A stretch of DNA of 64,000 bases from Spirometra erinaceieuropaei (GCA_902702965.1 CACRXP010000698.1:102352-166351), one strand, 5' to 3'. Positions 13,062-25,683 are shown, counted from the first letter of the stretch. The notes: a model not told the origin generated them from the sequence alone. Numbers and translations: made by a program.

Positions 13062-13215
13062 TACAGTGGATGTGATAACTCACGAAATGCCATGAGTTTC
13101 AAAAGAGAATTCCTATAACACACAATCCGCTCATGCAATTTCATCCAAGGTCTAAGAGCAGTAAAGAAACTACCCTACTTAAAGAGAGGACATAGTTGGG
13201 TTTATAAATTAATAT
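13062..13215 (+). repeat. Terminal fragment of a TA/CAGT-type foldback element
   Basis: Begins TACAGTGGATGTG then ATAACTCACGAAATG, the same end as the element at 60001. Its inner sequence (aattcctataacac, agcagtaaagaaactacc-like) matches 30561-30700 rather than the 60-kb copy, so it is a subfamily. The second end was not found. Confidence 0.6.
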
Positions 13216-14560
13216 TTGCAAAGATAGAGATAATTATTTTCCACTGAAAGATAGAATTTTAGAAAATGGCTGCATTACAAATCATTTAAATAAAGCCAAC
13301 TATAACGATTCATAAGGAAAAGGGAGGAAAAGAATGCCTAAAAATCGTGAAAAAAATAACGAAAATAAAAATCAACATGTTGCTGACTTTCCATCTGCAT
13401 ATAGCGCAGCAGAAAATCTATTAGCCATAGACATGGCTAGGCTGTCTATAGTGAGTTGTTCAATTAGCACAGCATCAGGCTTTTCATGCATTTAAAGATT
13501 CTTTTTTGCCATATGTCAATCTATTTTCATTAAATTAAGATCTAGGCCGTTGACAGGACTAAAAATCGACTGGAGGGCGTGCTCGGGAGGCTGGCTGTTG
13601 TCTGAAATGTTAAGTTATAGTCTTAAATGTTACCAGGTTCCTAGCTTTTTAGAGCTTTGAACAGAGGCATTATCCTGTACAAGTATAGCATTCATTCAGC
13701 GTCGGTGGGTGTCTTTGTAGCCAAACTTATAATCCACAATAACCTTGTCCTTGATGGTACCCGTAGTCAACTGTTGGACTGGCTCCATCGACTGTCGATA
13801 GTTCTTGAAGTTTGTTGTCGATGCAGTATGCTCTACTAAAAATTTCTTTCCACATATGACTATCTGGGTCGACTTCGTAGGCTTATCTAAAAGTACGACC
13901 TCATCGCAGAGGCAAATGCTCATCCAAAATGAGAGCCTGTAATCAATCAACTGTACGTTCTCCTGACTGTTTCTGGATCGTATGATGAGCGTTCATTTTC
14001 CTTCATGATAAACTCACTGTACCGCAAAATTATCCCAAAGCTTGAGCCTTATAATATCACTGTCGAGTGGTGTTCACCTAAGTATCTTGATTGGAGGACA
14101 GAGGTGAGCATCTCCGTTTTCCCCTCGAGCTCCAGCAATGGAGTCTTTGCAGGCGGCCGCATGGCGACGAGTAATCAGTATCGGAGAAGCACTACCGACA
14201 AAGACAACAAAGCTAGTGATGTCCATGACACATTTGTGTCACGTGCCATCCACATCCCTGTCCCAGGTGGAAGTTACAATTGCAACCCGAGTTGGTTGGT
14301 CATCGGCGAACATCTCCACCGTGAGCTTTCGAATATTTCCGATTGAACTGGCAGGTCATGGGTCCATAGCTTGATTTTAACTAGGCTTGTTTACAAGTTG
14401 ATCCGAATTTAAGTCTTGTTGGTGAAGACAAACAAGCGAAAATGGTAATATTTCTTGATTTGAATTGTCACCCATCTCCTGCATCCATGTATTCTTTATT
14501 CGTGTATAGGCGGTCCAAAGTGAGCTGCATTTGGCAGTTATTCTTGCATGTTCGTTTTTA
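13216..14560. other. Non-coding stretch
   Basis: AT-rich at 13200-13560, then unassigned. The reading frames at 14005-14374 resemble nothing known to me and overlap in two frames, which suggests chance. Confidence 0.45.
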
Positions 14561-14679
14561 AAATGGTCTTTTAGAGGAGTTAATGGGCCCACATATAAAG
14601 CGAATCACAAAGTATCCGCGGCCCTCTGATCGTACGGGAAGCGCTGACGAAGACAGTGAGGCGCCTAGTGAGGAGAATA

Positions 14680-15130
14680 TCCGTCGTGTGCTGGCGTTTC
14701 GGCTAGATCGCAGTTGGTAGCCAGGAATGGGGAAGCGGACGACGACCTTAACTCTAATCCTAAACTTAACCCTAACTCTAACCTCAACCTTAAACGGTAA
14801 CCCTAACGGCAATCCCAAACCCTAAACCTAACGAAAATCGTAAACGTAACCGTATCCCTTAGACAAAACCGTAACTGAAAAACCTAACCGTAACCCAAAA
14901 ACCTAAGCCTAAAGACTTAACCCTAACCCGAAAATCCGAAACCATTAACGGGTACCCTAATCCTAATCTCAAACGTAAAACGGAAGCCAAATGGTTCAGA
15001 TGTGATTATGGATTCCCTCAAAATAGCATCAATAAACGAACCCCTCCCCCTCCCACCTGAAATACGGATCCCGGCTACCAACTGCGATCTAGCCGGCGTT
15101 TCTTGCGGGCATAGCACGTCCGCGCAACAC
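14680..15130. repeat. Degenerate telomere-like tract between inverted repeats
   Basis: Positions 14755-14985 hold many CCCTAA-related units (taaccctaactctaacc, aaccctaaacctaacg) mixed with variants. The tract is flanked by ggctagatcgcagttggtag (about 14700) and its reverse complement ctaccaactgcgatctagcc (about 15074). Old interstitial telomeric DNA, or a minisatellite captured in a foldback element, are both possible. Confidence 0.7.
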
Positions 15131-15179
15131 GGGGGACAGTTCAGATCCTTCTTCTGGTGAACCACAACAGCACGTAAAG

Positions 15180-16059
15180 CACGGCTACCTCAGTCTCATT
15201 TGTCCCGGTTGGTACCCCCTTCTCTAATGATAAACATTACTAAGGTGGCAGCTTCTACTCGAACGTTATTTACGTAGGTAGCTGGAGGGATGTTCATCCA
15301 AAGGGCAGCATTCTATCATGCTAAAATTGATATGAAATCAAGTTCGCTGCTAATTGCGTTTGACACCCCTTTGAAGAAATATATTCCATTCAAAAGTTTA
15401 CTGAGAAATTTTGGTCAATGATTCCTAAGTTTTGACACATGTTCACTATGTCAGAGATTGGACGAACACAGGTATGTACATACTTTGATGCGTTTTTATA
15501 CTAGCTGCATTTGCAATATAATACAGTGGAAGTGAAAGTGACGATTTGTACCCTCGAGCCAGTCTAGGAAACGAAGAAATACGAGCATAAAACTTGTACC
15601 TAAAATAAGATGCGAAGTTTGGTATAAATAGTTAGACTACTTACGTAAGGTAATATTCCGGACTGGTATGTAGGTTACCGTAGGCCTAAGGGATTTGCGT
15701 AGTACTTGATTTTGTTGGAAACCAAGCGCTTACTATCTAGTAGATACCACTAATATCTTTATTAATATAATAATACGATTCCCACCTCAAGATCGCTCTT
15801 CATCGTAGGAGGGATTACACGTTTTCAAGCCGTAAATGTTTTCAAAAAGTTGTTACGAACATCCACAAGATGGAGTTTTGTCCAACCTTGTTGCAACCCC
15901 AATTACAACCTCTCTTTTCGGCGGTATAAAGTAATTCATTGGTATTTTGACTGGGCAGGAAATATGATAAGGAGGGCCTGATTAAAACTCAAATAATCCC
16001 TGAAGCAACTTTGTGTGCTGCATGTTCGAAAATTTGACTAGTCTTCGTTGTCATATATA
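15180..16059. other. Non-coding stretch
   Basis: AT-rich with no recognisable coding or repeat feature. Confidence 0.5.
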
Positions 16060-16350
16060 TACCCGATCGAAACCGACAAGACAATGAGCCTGTGGCTCAG
16101 TGTTTAGGCGCGTTGGAATTCTAACCTACAGGTGGCGGGATTGAGTCCCGGGTGTTTCACAACTCAGCACTGGGTATGACTGGCTGATGACGGCTAACAA
16201 GTCAGAAATGGTCAGCCCAGTCTTCCTTATCTTTATCGGTGATATTATTCTGCCTTTATTTCGCGCCGGTTGGGGACGAGACTGAGCCCCAAGGCACAAC
16301 GGGGTGAGTGAGTTCCGTAACACGACCGGTGAACGCCCTTCTATCATCTT
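16060..16350 (+). mobile_element. tRNA-derived SINE, most complete copy
   Basis: The tRNA-like head has an A box TGGCTCAGTGT (16092-16102) and a B box GGGATTGAGTCCC (16137-16149). The body runs through gggtatgactggctgatgac, a tctttatcggtgatattatt segment and ccccaaggcacaacggggtg, to an end near aacgcccttctatcat. Related pieces occur at least eight more times in the window. No reverse transcriptase is encoded; mobilisation by a LINE is inferred. Confidence 0.8.
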
Positions 16351-18357
16351 TTCGGTCCTTTTGAGGGCCTACGTAATGCGACAAGACGTCTGTCTATCTG
16401 TCTGTACTTGCCAACCAATCGGAATGCCCAATACGCACAGGCGTTTCTTTTCACCGGTGGAATAAACGCGCTTGATGCGACTGCTGTTGGTGAAAACCGT
16501 GATCATACTGTTCGCGAAATCGTCTGTCAGAATACACCCTCACAAGGAATTACAGGGCCTTCCCGTAGGGTGCTCATAACAAATCCCATTCTTGTTCTTG
16601 ATAGCAATGACAAGTATGAACACACTAATCTCCGCCACAGTAGAGAGTTTATGCGATGACGGAATCTTCTTCTTTTCACCACCGGTCAATGCTCATGGAA
16701 ACAACATTTATCGGCACACCACAGACCAGCACCTCAGCTAAGGTCGGCACCAACTACTTGTCCTGACTGTGTCTCCGCTTGCATATGTCTCCCTAAGCAT
16801 TGCGCTTACAGGTTCACAGCTAACCTAACGTTGCCTTCGACTGCTGTAAATTTCGAATGGCTAAAATGAAACTCGGTTGGACTAGTGAAATGCTCTTTCC
16901 GTTTTGTCTTCCAATGATATTACAAGAATTCTGACAGTTGGTAGCCCTTTTTCGGAAACTACTGCTCGACGATCCAACTAACAATGTGTACAAGGTCGGT
17001 GTCTTTGTTACTTCTTTGTTGGAGCTGGAAATATTGATATTTTGGACTTGGAGAATTTCCTTTGGCCATTTTGTTTTCCTCAGTCAGGACAGGCATGATA
17101 CCTTCAGTGTCTTCAAGAAAGTTAGCCTAAGACTCAGGGAAGGATGAGTGAATTTGAATGGTGTTAAAGGCACATTTTTTATCCTTACGAAAGACAGGAC
17201 TGCTAATATTAATTGACCACTCTGGTCACTTCTTGAAACTTGGCCTTATATTGCCATCACTCGCCATTTTGCAGATTTTGAGAGTTACCTCGGATGAGAA
17301 CGCTTCCAAACTCATCGACCTGGAAACTCCCTTTACGTGTTTGTGGCTTCTATGTGGAGATGGAGAATTAGATAACGGTAAAGGATCTAAAGACGAGTTA
17401 GCCAAGGTAAGCTGTGAGGTTTTTGGTGGTAGGAAGTAGGTGCGGCCTAAAGGATGATTTATACGATTAAAGTCATTTCACAGACTCTTCTGCCAAATGG
17501 CGTATTAGAGATGGAAATATGCGTACCGTTTTTCCCCTTAGATATGCTTGCGTAAATGTTTGGGTAAAAAACGCAAAATACGGAGAAAATATTTCCGAGA
17601 GATTTGCCCATTGTTTGTCTTTATAGCAAAAATTGTCGCGCACTAGGAAAGTTATTAAGGTTACCAATAGCAGCTCATAATTGCTCGGCCAATTAGTAAA
17701 ACTAAATTCAGTTTTTTAAAAAGCGACAATGAAGGTGAGTTCACATGTGGGCTTTTATTACTGCCAACAACCTCTTGTGAACAGATTTTTTTAATTGTTT
17801 AGTAGTGACTATCGGTATATGTGCAATAACAATCAGAACGAAAACTATCGGTCCTGTAGGTGATCCGGAGGACAAGCAGTCTTGAACTTTAAGACCAAAA
17901 GTTATGGGGTGAGATCAACAGGTTTTCCGAACAGCTCTCAATTCCAAGGCCTCGCCTATTTTCGCTAAGGCCCCTATTGGTATATAAACCCCATTTTAAC
18001 GAGCTCGATGCAAAGAAACTGAGAAGGCTTTCCCTCACGCAGCAATAGAAGATCTGCGAAACACGTGCCGGACTGTTTAGCTGGTAACTGTGCTGTCGGT
18101 ATGGTGAGTCACCTGACATGTGTATACTACAGAGTGCCTGTTGGCAGCTTATAAATCTTACGCAGTCATCCAACTAGAGCTGGTGGCCTTTGGCACAGAT
18201 ATTCACCTCGACTTTCGGACTGAGTCTAGAAAGGTTTGCTCAAATGATTTGCGCCCAGTTAAAGCCTTTATTCCTGGAGAGATTAAAAAGTTGAAATTTC
18301 GAATCTGCACGGGAACGCTGGGGGACACTAATGAGTCCAACTCCTCGCAGCCGCCAT
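16351..18357. other. Non-coding stretch
   Basis: No known protein is recognised. The 83-residue frame at 16408-16659 has no family resemblance. A TATA-like tggtatataaacccc is at about 17977, without an associated gene. Confidence 0.45.
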
Positions 18358-18520
18358 GGAGCGATAGGAAACGGTAGAGGGGCGCTCACCGATCGTTTTA
18401 AGAGAACGCATCTGTTCGGTTGTGCTTTAGGGCTCTCTCTCGAGCCCAACTAACAGCCGCACAGTGGCTCATAGTATGGGCGAAATAGTCTTACCGACAT
18501 GGACAAGGGAGTCTTCCTCG
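18358..18520 (-). mobile_element. SINE body fragment
   Basis: Contains ggggcgctcaccgatcgtt, ctctctcgagcccaac and ttaccgacatggacaaggga, the reverse complement of the 3' part of the SINE at 16060-16350. The tRNA head is missing. Confidence 0.7.
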
Positions 18521-18779
18521 TATTTGTCAGTAGTGCTAGTTTGCCGATAGTAAATCGGTAAAAACGTGTCTGGACCTTTAAACAGTACCTATTTTGTTAT
18601 TATTTTGAGTCGTGAGGCACTTACACTTTACGGCACAATTGGTCCCCTGAAAAAAATTTTGTCAACTCAATTGTTCACTTTCTGCGCTGAAGTGCGCCAA
18701 CATTTCCGAGTTTCCGCACTTACTGACTTTATAATTCATTCTTCCCCGTTTGTTGTGTAGTTTCTGCCAGACGTGCTGG

Positions 18780-19755
18780 AGACCGATCACATGAAATGTT
18801 GGCTGAAATTCTGAAATTAGTTTTCGACTAGGAAGGATTACTTGGGCGCGAATGTAATACCTATTATCTGGCGGCATAATCTCATAACATTTCGGACCCG
18901 GCAGTATGTCATCTTTTGAATACACTGCTTATCAATCTCCTGTAGAAATTTTCCTCGGTAAAAAATGACTATTTAAGTAGCATGCATTTTTCCCATTGAT
19001 TTTCGATGGTCTTTCAAATTCAAATATGACTTATAGAAACGACAGACACAAATACGCTTTCTTTCAGTCAATTAATAGTGAATCACGTCTTCTTTATATT
19101 TTATACTCAAGGAAGGAGTATAATTAGGATTTGAAAAAGTTTTTTAATTGCCGAATAATTTGGAGCCTGATCATTCATTGCATTAGCGCTTAGTGGTTTT
19201 TGTCTACAAGGGGCATGCGTTTCGCGCAAAGAAAATCACATATTTTTCTAAGCCTTTAAAAAGTTATCATACAGAGTCCATGAAATTTCGCAATGGATGC
19301 GGACTGTGTTTAACGTTTCCTGAGGAGCTGTGGCAAACTGCCAGGTACTGTGCTATGTGAATGGACATTACGCGGTCTTACAAAATCACAATTCGAAACT
19401 TCTGAAACCTACTTATACTCCTTCCTTGAGTATAAAATATAAAGCAGACGTGTTTCTTTATTAATTGACCGAGAGAAAGCATATTTTTTATCGTTTCTAT
19501 AAGACACATTTGAATTTGCAAGACCATCGGAAATCAATGGGAAAAATGCATGCTGCTTAAGTAGTCATTTTTTACCGTGTACGGTTTCTGCAGCAGATTG
19601 AAAAGCAGAGTATTCAAAAGCTGACATCCTGCCGAGTGCAAAATGTTATAAGATTATGCCGCTAGATAAGAAATATTACAACCGCGCCAAAGTAATCCGT
19701 CCTAATAGAAAACTCATTTCAGATTTTTAACCAACATTCCATGACATCGATCACT
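18780..19755. mobile_element. Long-TIR foldback (MITE-like) element, copy A
   Basis: Arms of about 370 bp (18780-19150 and 19400-19755) are inverted copies: tttaagtagcatgcattttt at 18970 is mirrored by aaaaatgcatgctgcttaag at 19540, and cttgagtataaaatat by its complement. The 250-bp centre is non-coding. The ends resemble those of the element at 60001, which carries TA / CAGT termini typical of Tc1/mariner. Confidence 0.85.
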
Positions 19756-20069
19756 CACTTTATTATTTTCATCCCTCAGTTAACTGGATCTCTTTTACGA
19801 TTTACCTCTGAAGAATTTGCGGGGGAAGAAATTACACGAAAGTCATCTTTGTTGCCTGCCTACCATGGACTTCAGTTGACGGCAAAAATATCATTAAAAT
19901 ATCTGTGAATGTTAAGTGCCAGTTAAGTTGCGTTTTTGTCTAATTTTTTTCGAAGGACATTTCCAAAGTTTGTCAGGCTAGTAGTCAGGTTTTTTGCTGT
20001 ATTGCAACAAAATTAGTAATTTTTAACATCATGTATACACACATTGGCAAATATTCCTCATCCATATTC

Positions 20070-20300
20070 CTAAGGAGCATATAATGGTACTTTTAGTGTA
20101 CAACGAATAAAAGCGTCGTCCTGCTTGCTCGTGTGCCGTTTTGGTTCACCATGCTTAATTCTAGGCAATATTCTACTATTGATAATTCTCCACAGAGTAG
20201 CCTGACTAATACTGAAAATATTAGTCAACAGCTCACACGGCAGTCCTTCAGCTGCCAATTTTCGCATGCTCTCAAAATCGATATCTTCATCGCACGACGT
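20070..20300 (-). pseudogene. Tc1-like transposase DNA-binding region remnant
   Basis: The frame MRKLAAEGLPCELLTNIFSI then SQATLWRIINSRI reads as a helix-turn-helix, followed by GEPKRHTSKQDDAFIR, which resembles the GRPRKTT...DD-IR linker of Tc1-like transposases. The catalytic domain is absent and the frame ends in stops. It lies 300 bp from foldback copy A. The call rests on motif resemblance only. Confidence 0.45.
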
Positions 20301-20359
20301 GACATATAAAATTGATATCATTCCAAGGATACTCAACACATATTTGTTCACGCCTGTTA

Positions 20360-22489
20360 ATTCTCGGTGCGGTAAAACAAACTACTGTCAAACAGGTTTA
20401 TTACTGCATTTCATGGCATAAAAATCCATAATTTTGCAAAAAAGGAAGATACTGTGACTTCGCATACTTAACTTTACCTGCTTTTCATGGATGCAAAATC
20501 CCATTCTACGAATTCAGAAGGGATGTACTTGGCAATTTTCCTGTTTACGTTAATGTTTCGTTAGATCACAACGCGCAAAAATGAGGGGTTTAGAAGTGTA
20601 ACATTAAATGACACAGGAAATTAATGAGTACCAGGTAACGTCCCATTTTGCATAATTCTCGCCAGTTTACCTTCCATAAAGCAGATTTGAAATAAAGTCT
20701 TATTTAATAAAAGGTCTTCTGTGTCTCGAGTCAATTCAATAAACAAAAATAACCACAACAATTATATGCGATGCTACCCACTCAAATGCCGCTCACGATA
20801 ATCCATGTGTTAGGTTATTTACTGTACACATACCCTCTGCTTTCTTGGTAGTTCACTTGTTAATATACTTTTAGGGAAATCGCCCTATCACCCTCCAAAG
20901 AGAATACAATGATCTGATCTTTTTTCATATTCGCCTATATAAGTAGACAACAAGTTATTTTTTCAGGTAAAAATACTAGAATCCCCGGAGCCTTAAATAA
21001 TTACTTCCCTATTGTAACCTTATCCTCCATAAAGTAAACGCCTATTATAACGGAAGAAACAGATTTTCTGGAGTCCATTTCCTGATCCTCAATCAGCCAA
21101 ACTATCAAGCGTGAACAAATGTATGCCATTGAAAGTCATCTGTTCTGCGATATTCGCTAACATCTTGAAAGCCGTTTCCTACCGGTGTATCCTTCCATTC
21201 TAGGCAACTTTATTAGAATTCTTCAGCACCAAGATGGATCAGGACCTCCCAACCTCCTTGTCACCATTTTACAATTATTATTTGTGCTTTGTCGATTCCT
21301 GATCAAAGAGCAATGGTCAAAAGCAAATGAGAACCCTCAGCTGTGAACTTGCACGAATGATAGCAACACCGGTCTCCGGCAAGTCTCTCAACATCTGCGT
21401 ACAATGCCATTTTAAAGGTTTCTGGTAACCAGACTGAACGACGTAGCCGTTGCATCACTTCAAGTAAACAAAAAATCATGTTGCTACGACGCTCTGAAAG
21501 TGTGCTGCCAATTAACGTGACCAGTTAGTCCACGTACTTCAGCGATAGGTTATAACTACCCCTTCTTAGTGAGGTTCTATGGCCGATGTAAGAGCTGAAT
21601 GAGTGAAGACTAGCATGCATGGCTTGAGAGTCCAGCATCTGTATTGTAAGGGTTGCTTAAGTTTACGCCGTGTCAGCTCCCTGCACCCACTCTCATTCCT
21701 GGTTGTCTTCGCCTTACTTTTCTAAGTGTGGGATCGGGGTAGACGCTTCAAAAGCCTCCTTCACCAGAAACCATTTTGGGAGCAAATACACCAAAATTAA
21801 CTCGAAGCCATGGTGACCATTGTATGCACTCGTGCTAGGTGAACAGTGTATATGGACTTGGGGCCAATGAATGCTGACACATACAACGGGGTCAAATTTA
21901 TACACTGACCTTCGCGGGATCCCGCTTTGTGGAAAGTGAGTGGGCCCCGAACATGGGCTTCTATTTGCGTCATCTCGAGCATAGCAAGTGGCACCTGTTC
22001 AGCACCTCTGGCTTGATATGGAAGACTTCTTACCTTCAGCTAAGCTGCCCAAATCCCTACCTGAGAACGGCTAACTCCTGAACTTGAAAAGCAATGCCTC
22101 TACTGGATGCAGCCGTGTCGTACATCACTTTCATTTCCGGTTTTCCCTTTGAAATATAATGGGTCAAAGAACCCAGTATGGTGATTAAATGCACCATTAG
22201 CGAGACAGAAGGGTGTACTCGTTTGTCATGCTTAGACAAACAACGATTGCCTAGTAAGCAGCCACGTGGAACTCATCAGTGGTCCATCTGTTTTTCGTGT
22301 CCGCGTGATGTCTGTGATGATGCCGTCGCGTCTGCTGCTGTTCAGCCTGCGAATAGCAGAAGGGATCGTAGATAAGCTTCAAATGATCGTTTTGTTCCCC
22401 CGGCTTTGTATGTCCCTCTTGAAGTTTGCTTACCCTTCATACCGACAGCTGACCATTCCAAGTCCCTGAGGTCCTTAAATCGCAGAATT
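20360..22489. other. Non-coding stretch
   Basis: AT-rich with no recognisable genes or repeats; short reading frames only. Confidence 0.45.
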
Positions 22490-22690
22490 TAGGCAGTATG
22501 TTATTACCGACAAAGACAAGGGAGACTGAAATGGCCATTTCTGGCTTGTTAGACGTCGTCAGCTAGTCATACCCAACTCCAAAGTGTGGAACATACGAGG
22601 CTCGAACTCGCAACCTGTTACTTAGAAGTCCACGCCTCTAACCACTGGGCCACGAGCCCGTTGCCCTATCGCTTTCGATATACAGTGGTG
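22490..22690 (-). mobile_element. SINE, head and proximal body
   Basis: The reverse complement carries the tRNA-like head with A box GGCCCAGTGGTTAGAGG and B box GCGAGTTCGAGCC, then the body through gtctcccttgtctttgtcgg. It is truncated before the 3' body. Confidence 0.8.
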
Positions 22691-22699
22691 AGCGTCCCC

Positions 22700-24289
22700 T
22701 ACCATCGCAGAATTTGTCAGGCTTGCAACAAGTACTTAGTTTCGCGTTTTGAAGAAGGCTGACTTGCCAGAGACTTTGCATAAGCCCCGATTGGTTGATG
22801 GCAGTGAACTTATATCATGCAATGAAAGGTAACGGTTGGGTTCCAAGCAATGTTTGCATGGACAATCTCTACTGCGATAGGACGCACAACAGTTAGAGAC
22901 CAAACGCATGCTGAAAATTTCGGCGATCGAATGATGCTCAGCTAGTGTGAAATGGGATTGATTGGCACGAGGATGGAAAGCACCACTTTTGGATCAATTT
23001 AAGTCTATCAAGTCTGAGCAAGCCTGACCACAAGATCGTTTTTCTTCCTTTCGAAAGAAATGAATTATGACAAAATGCTGCAATTCAGAGTCCTTAGCCT
23101 AGTCGGTGTCGCCGCAAATATGTATCTTTACACTTATGCTAAGCTAGTTCGGCTCCGTCTGCACCGCCCGAGCAGACAGAACTGCAGTGGTTTCTGAGAG
23201 AAAGGAGACTCGGTCACTTGAATGATAATCTTATTTCGTCTGAAGTTTTTGATTCACTCCCTAACCTATAATCCGAGAAGACAACAGATAAGTACCGGGA
23301 ACGAAGAGGGGGTGCGGTATTTACAGGATGTATCTGATACGTAACCAGACACCTACCACCATTTGTGTCTCACACCCAGTGCGGGTGTTCATACTTGGTC
23401 ACTTCTTCTGAGTCTTTAATTGTTGTCATTCCAGTATCGTTGTGTACGGTCAACGTGATAATTACCGGACGTTTGATTCACTAGCACTTTTTACCTGTGC
23501 GTATCCCCTGTGAATAACTGACCTGTGCAGGCGGGATTTGAACACCATATAGGGAGCGGTGATCGCGGTATCTTTTCGTGGACTGCGGACCGGAAAGTCC
23601 GACTCAAGCGGTTTCCGACTGAGGCGGTTGTCACCTCTTGTGAGAATTCCGGCCGGCGTGTCGGACTCACATCTGGTGAACCGCGACTCCTCACTGTTAA
23701 TACGTGTTCGCTCATACTATCCCAAAGCCCCCTCCCAGTTCTCCAACGCTGTTAGCTCAGATTTCTGGATTCGACGGGCCTGACGAATAAAATTCTTGTA
23801 CAACGACCGATTATGCCTCTTAACTGCTTTTTGAAGCCCGCCTCTGCGTGTATCAGCCCCTTATTAGTCATTGTTTGAACTCCTGATCCACTTCATTAAG
23901 ACGGGGTTGGCAGGGTTTTTCGAGGTTAAATATGATTTGAATTTACGAACTCGGCGCACAGGGTGGTACCATATATGTTCATTACCAGTTACGATTGATC
24001 AGATCAAACAAGTAGTTTGATATCAATTTTTGTTTTGAATGCATGGGCAGAAAGCGTATTTTGCAGAAGCTAGTTGACATTCTTGGCAGCATCGCGACAC
24101 GCCCATGGTTAGTGTCAGAATCCCCTTCTCTTATACACCAGTCTCCCTTGTCTCTATTGCTAATCTCACTCCGCTCATACTACTAGCCGCCATGCAGCAG
24201 CTTTCGGGCTTGGGATCGAGCTCAAAAGCACAAACCAGGACCAGTGTGTCTTATAACGCGATCGGTGCGCTTCCCTCTATCATTGTTAA
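22700..24289. other. Non-coding stretch
   Basis: No gene recognised. At 23530, gcgggatttgaacacc is a B-box-like word on the minus strand without a convincing A box. Confidence 0.45.
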
Positions 24290-24345
24290 TATACCCGATC
24301 GCAACCGACAGGATGAGTCCATGGCTCAGTGGTTAGAGCCCCCAA
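24290..24345 (+). mobile_element. SINE head fragment
   Basis: Begins tatacccgatcgcaaccgac as the 16060 copy does, and has the A box TGGCTCAGTGGTTAGAGC, then departs abruptly into unrelated GC-rich sequence (24346-24630). Confidence 0.7.
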
Positions 24346-24649
24346 AAGGGGCCACGCGGCAGATGCGTTGGACCAACACGGAGGCCACATCGGGTTCTGG
24401 CAGGCGTTGTCGAGAATGCACACCCATAACAAAAGCCAACATTCGGGGTGCGGTGACAGGCCCAGTCGCCGGCTCACGTCACGCCAACTGGGATCCCTGC
24501 TGCCCCCATTTTTGTTGTTGGTTAAAATCCTGGTCAAGTGTTTGTTTCGAACCAAGGGATGTGGTTGTACACCTAGGTGCGGGTGCGATCGTGCCAGCCT
24601 CCGGTCTTCTTGACTTTGTCTTGACACCGGACCCAGGTGGTTTCTACAG

Positions 24650-24800
24650 GGGATTGAAAAGCAGTGTATTCAAAAGCTGACATCCTGCCGGGTCCGAAAT
24701 ATTATAGGATTATGCCGCAAGCTAATCAGTATTACAACCGCGCCTAATTAATCCTCCCTTATCAAAAACGCATTTCAGAATGTCAGCCAACATTTTCTGA
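24650..24800. repeat. Foldback element terminal fragment
   Basis: Matches the right arm of copy A (attcaaaagctgacatcctg, attataggattatgccgc, tcagccaacattttctga) and ends ctcggtccctcactg, which gives a CAGTGAGG terminus on the other strand. The left arm is absent. Confidence 0.75.
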
Positions 24801-24824
24801 GCTCGGTCCCTCACTGCAGATACA

Positions 24825-25130
24825 GTGGTGGAGGGACGCTTACCGATCGTTCTTACGAAACGCACTCGTTCTGTCGTACTTTACGGGCACTCTCTCGAGC
24901 CCAACCGGCAGCCTTACAGCGGCGCATGATGTAGGCAGGATATCATTACCAAGAAAGACAAGGGAGACTTGATTGGCCATTTCTGGCTTATTAGCCGTCG
25001 TCAGTCAGTCATACCCAACCCCGAGGTGTGGAGCACTTGGGATTCGATCTCGCGGCCCGTTGATTAGAAGTCTAACGCCGCTAACCACTGAACCACGGAC
25101 TCGTTGTTCTGTCTGTTCCGATCAGGAATA
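24825..25130 (-). mobile_element. SINE, nearly full length
   Basis: Reading the minus strand: head with B box GCGAGATCGAATCCC (about 25055), then body gactgacgacggctaataag, ctcccttgtctttcttgg and ctcgagagagtgcccg, to a 3' end near cgctcaccgatcg-like words. It is adjacent to the partial copy that follows. Confidence 0.8.
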
Positions 25131-25235
25131 TACAATGGTAGAGAGGCGCTCACCGATCGTTGGGTATAGCTGGCTGACGACAACTAATAAGCCATAAATG
25201 ACCACTCCAGTCTCCCCAGTCTTTGTCGGTAACAA
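25131..25235 (+). mobile_element. SINE fragment joined to the previous copy
   Basis: The first 30 bp (agaggcgctcaccgatcgtt) are SINE 3' end on the minus strand. From 25161 the sequence is SINE body on the plus strand (agctggctgacgacaactaa, agtctccccagtctttgtcg). This is a head-to-head chimera. Confidence 0.65.
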
Positions 25236-25554
25236 TATTTGGCCTAGAAATAGATACGTTTGTCGATATCGGGTTTATCTTTATCAACGGATCATATCAT
25301 TATACATATTTTAAGGCAAGCTAATATTAAAATATCACACCATAGTCGAAATTGCAGGCATGTCAGTGCCTATTTTGAGATGAAGTAACGAGATTACCAA
25401 TTCAGGATTAGGGGGTGTCATCATGCTCACTTCCTTAATCACAGCGTGCATTGATCATTTAGTATTTAGACAAGGATTGCTTATATACCTTTCTCCGGCA
25501 GGACACATAAATAGGAACGAAATTATTTTTTACATTTATGGTTGGTGATTGGGT

Positions 25555-25606
25555 TAAGATCAGGGTTAGGCGTAGTGTTTTGGGTTAGGCTTGACATTAG
25601 GGTTAG
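25555..25606 (+). repeat. Short TTAGGG-like cluster
   Basis: Contains gggttaagatcagggttagg, gggttagg and agggttagg within 52 bp: five telomere-like words separated by variable bases. Confidence 0.4.
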
Positions 25607-25683
25607 GATACAAGAATAAGTACCCTTTCTGGAATTAAGTGCAAGGGGACGTTCCTATACCGGTATATATCTTAAATGATCCG

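Noticed and set aside
14005..14374. Two overlapping plus-strand frames of 113 and 78 codons
   Set aside because: Neither has a recognisable motif and there is no sign of exon boundaries tied to a neighbour.
23520..23560. B-box-like word suggesting a tRNA on the minus strand
   Set aside because: No A box at the right distance and no pairing acceptor stem.
24105..24680. 191-codon open frame
   Set aside because: It runs through a SINE head and the start of a foldback fragment, so it is a chance frame across repeats.
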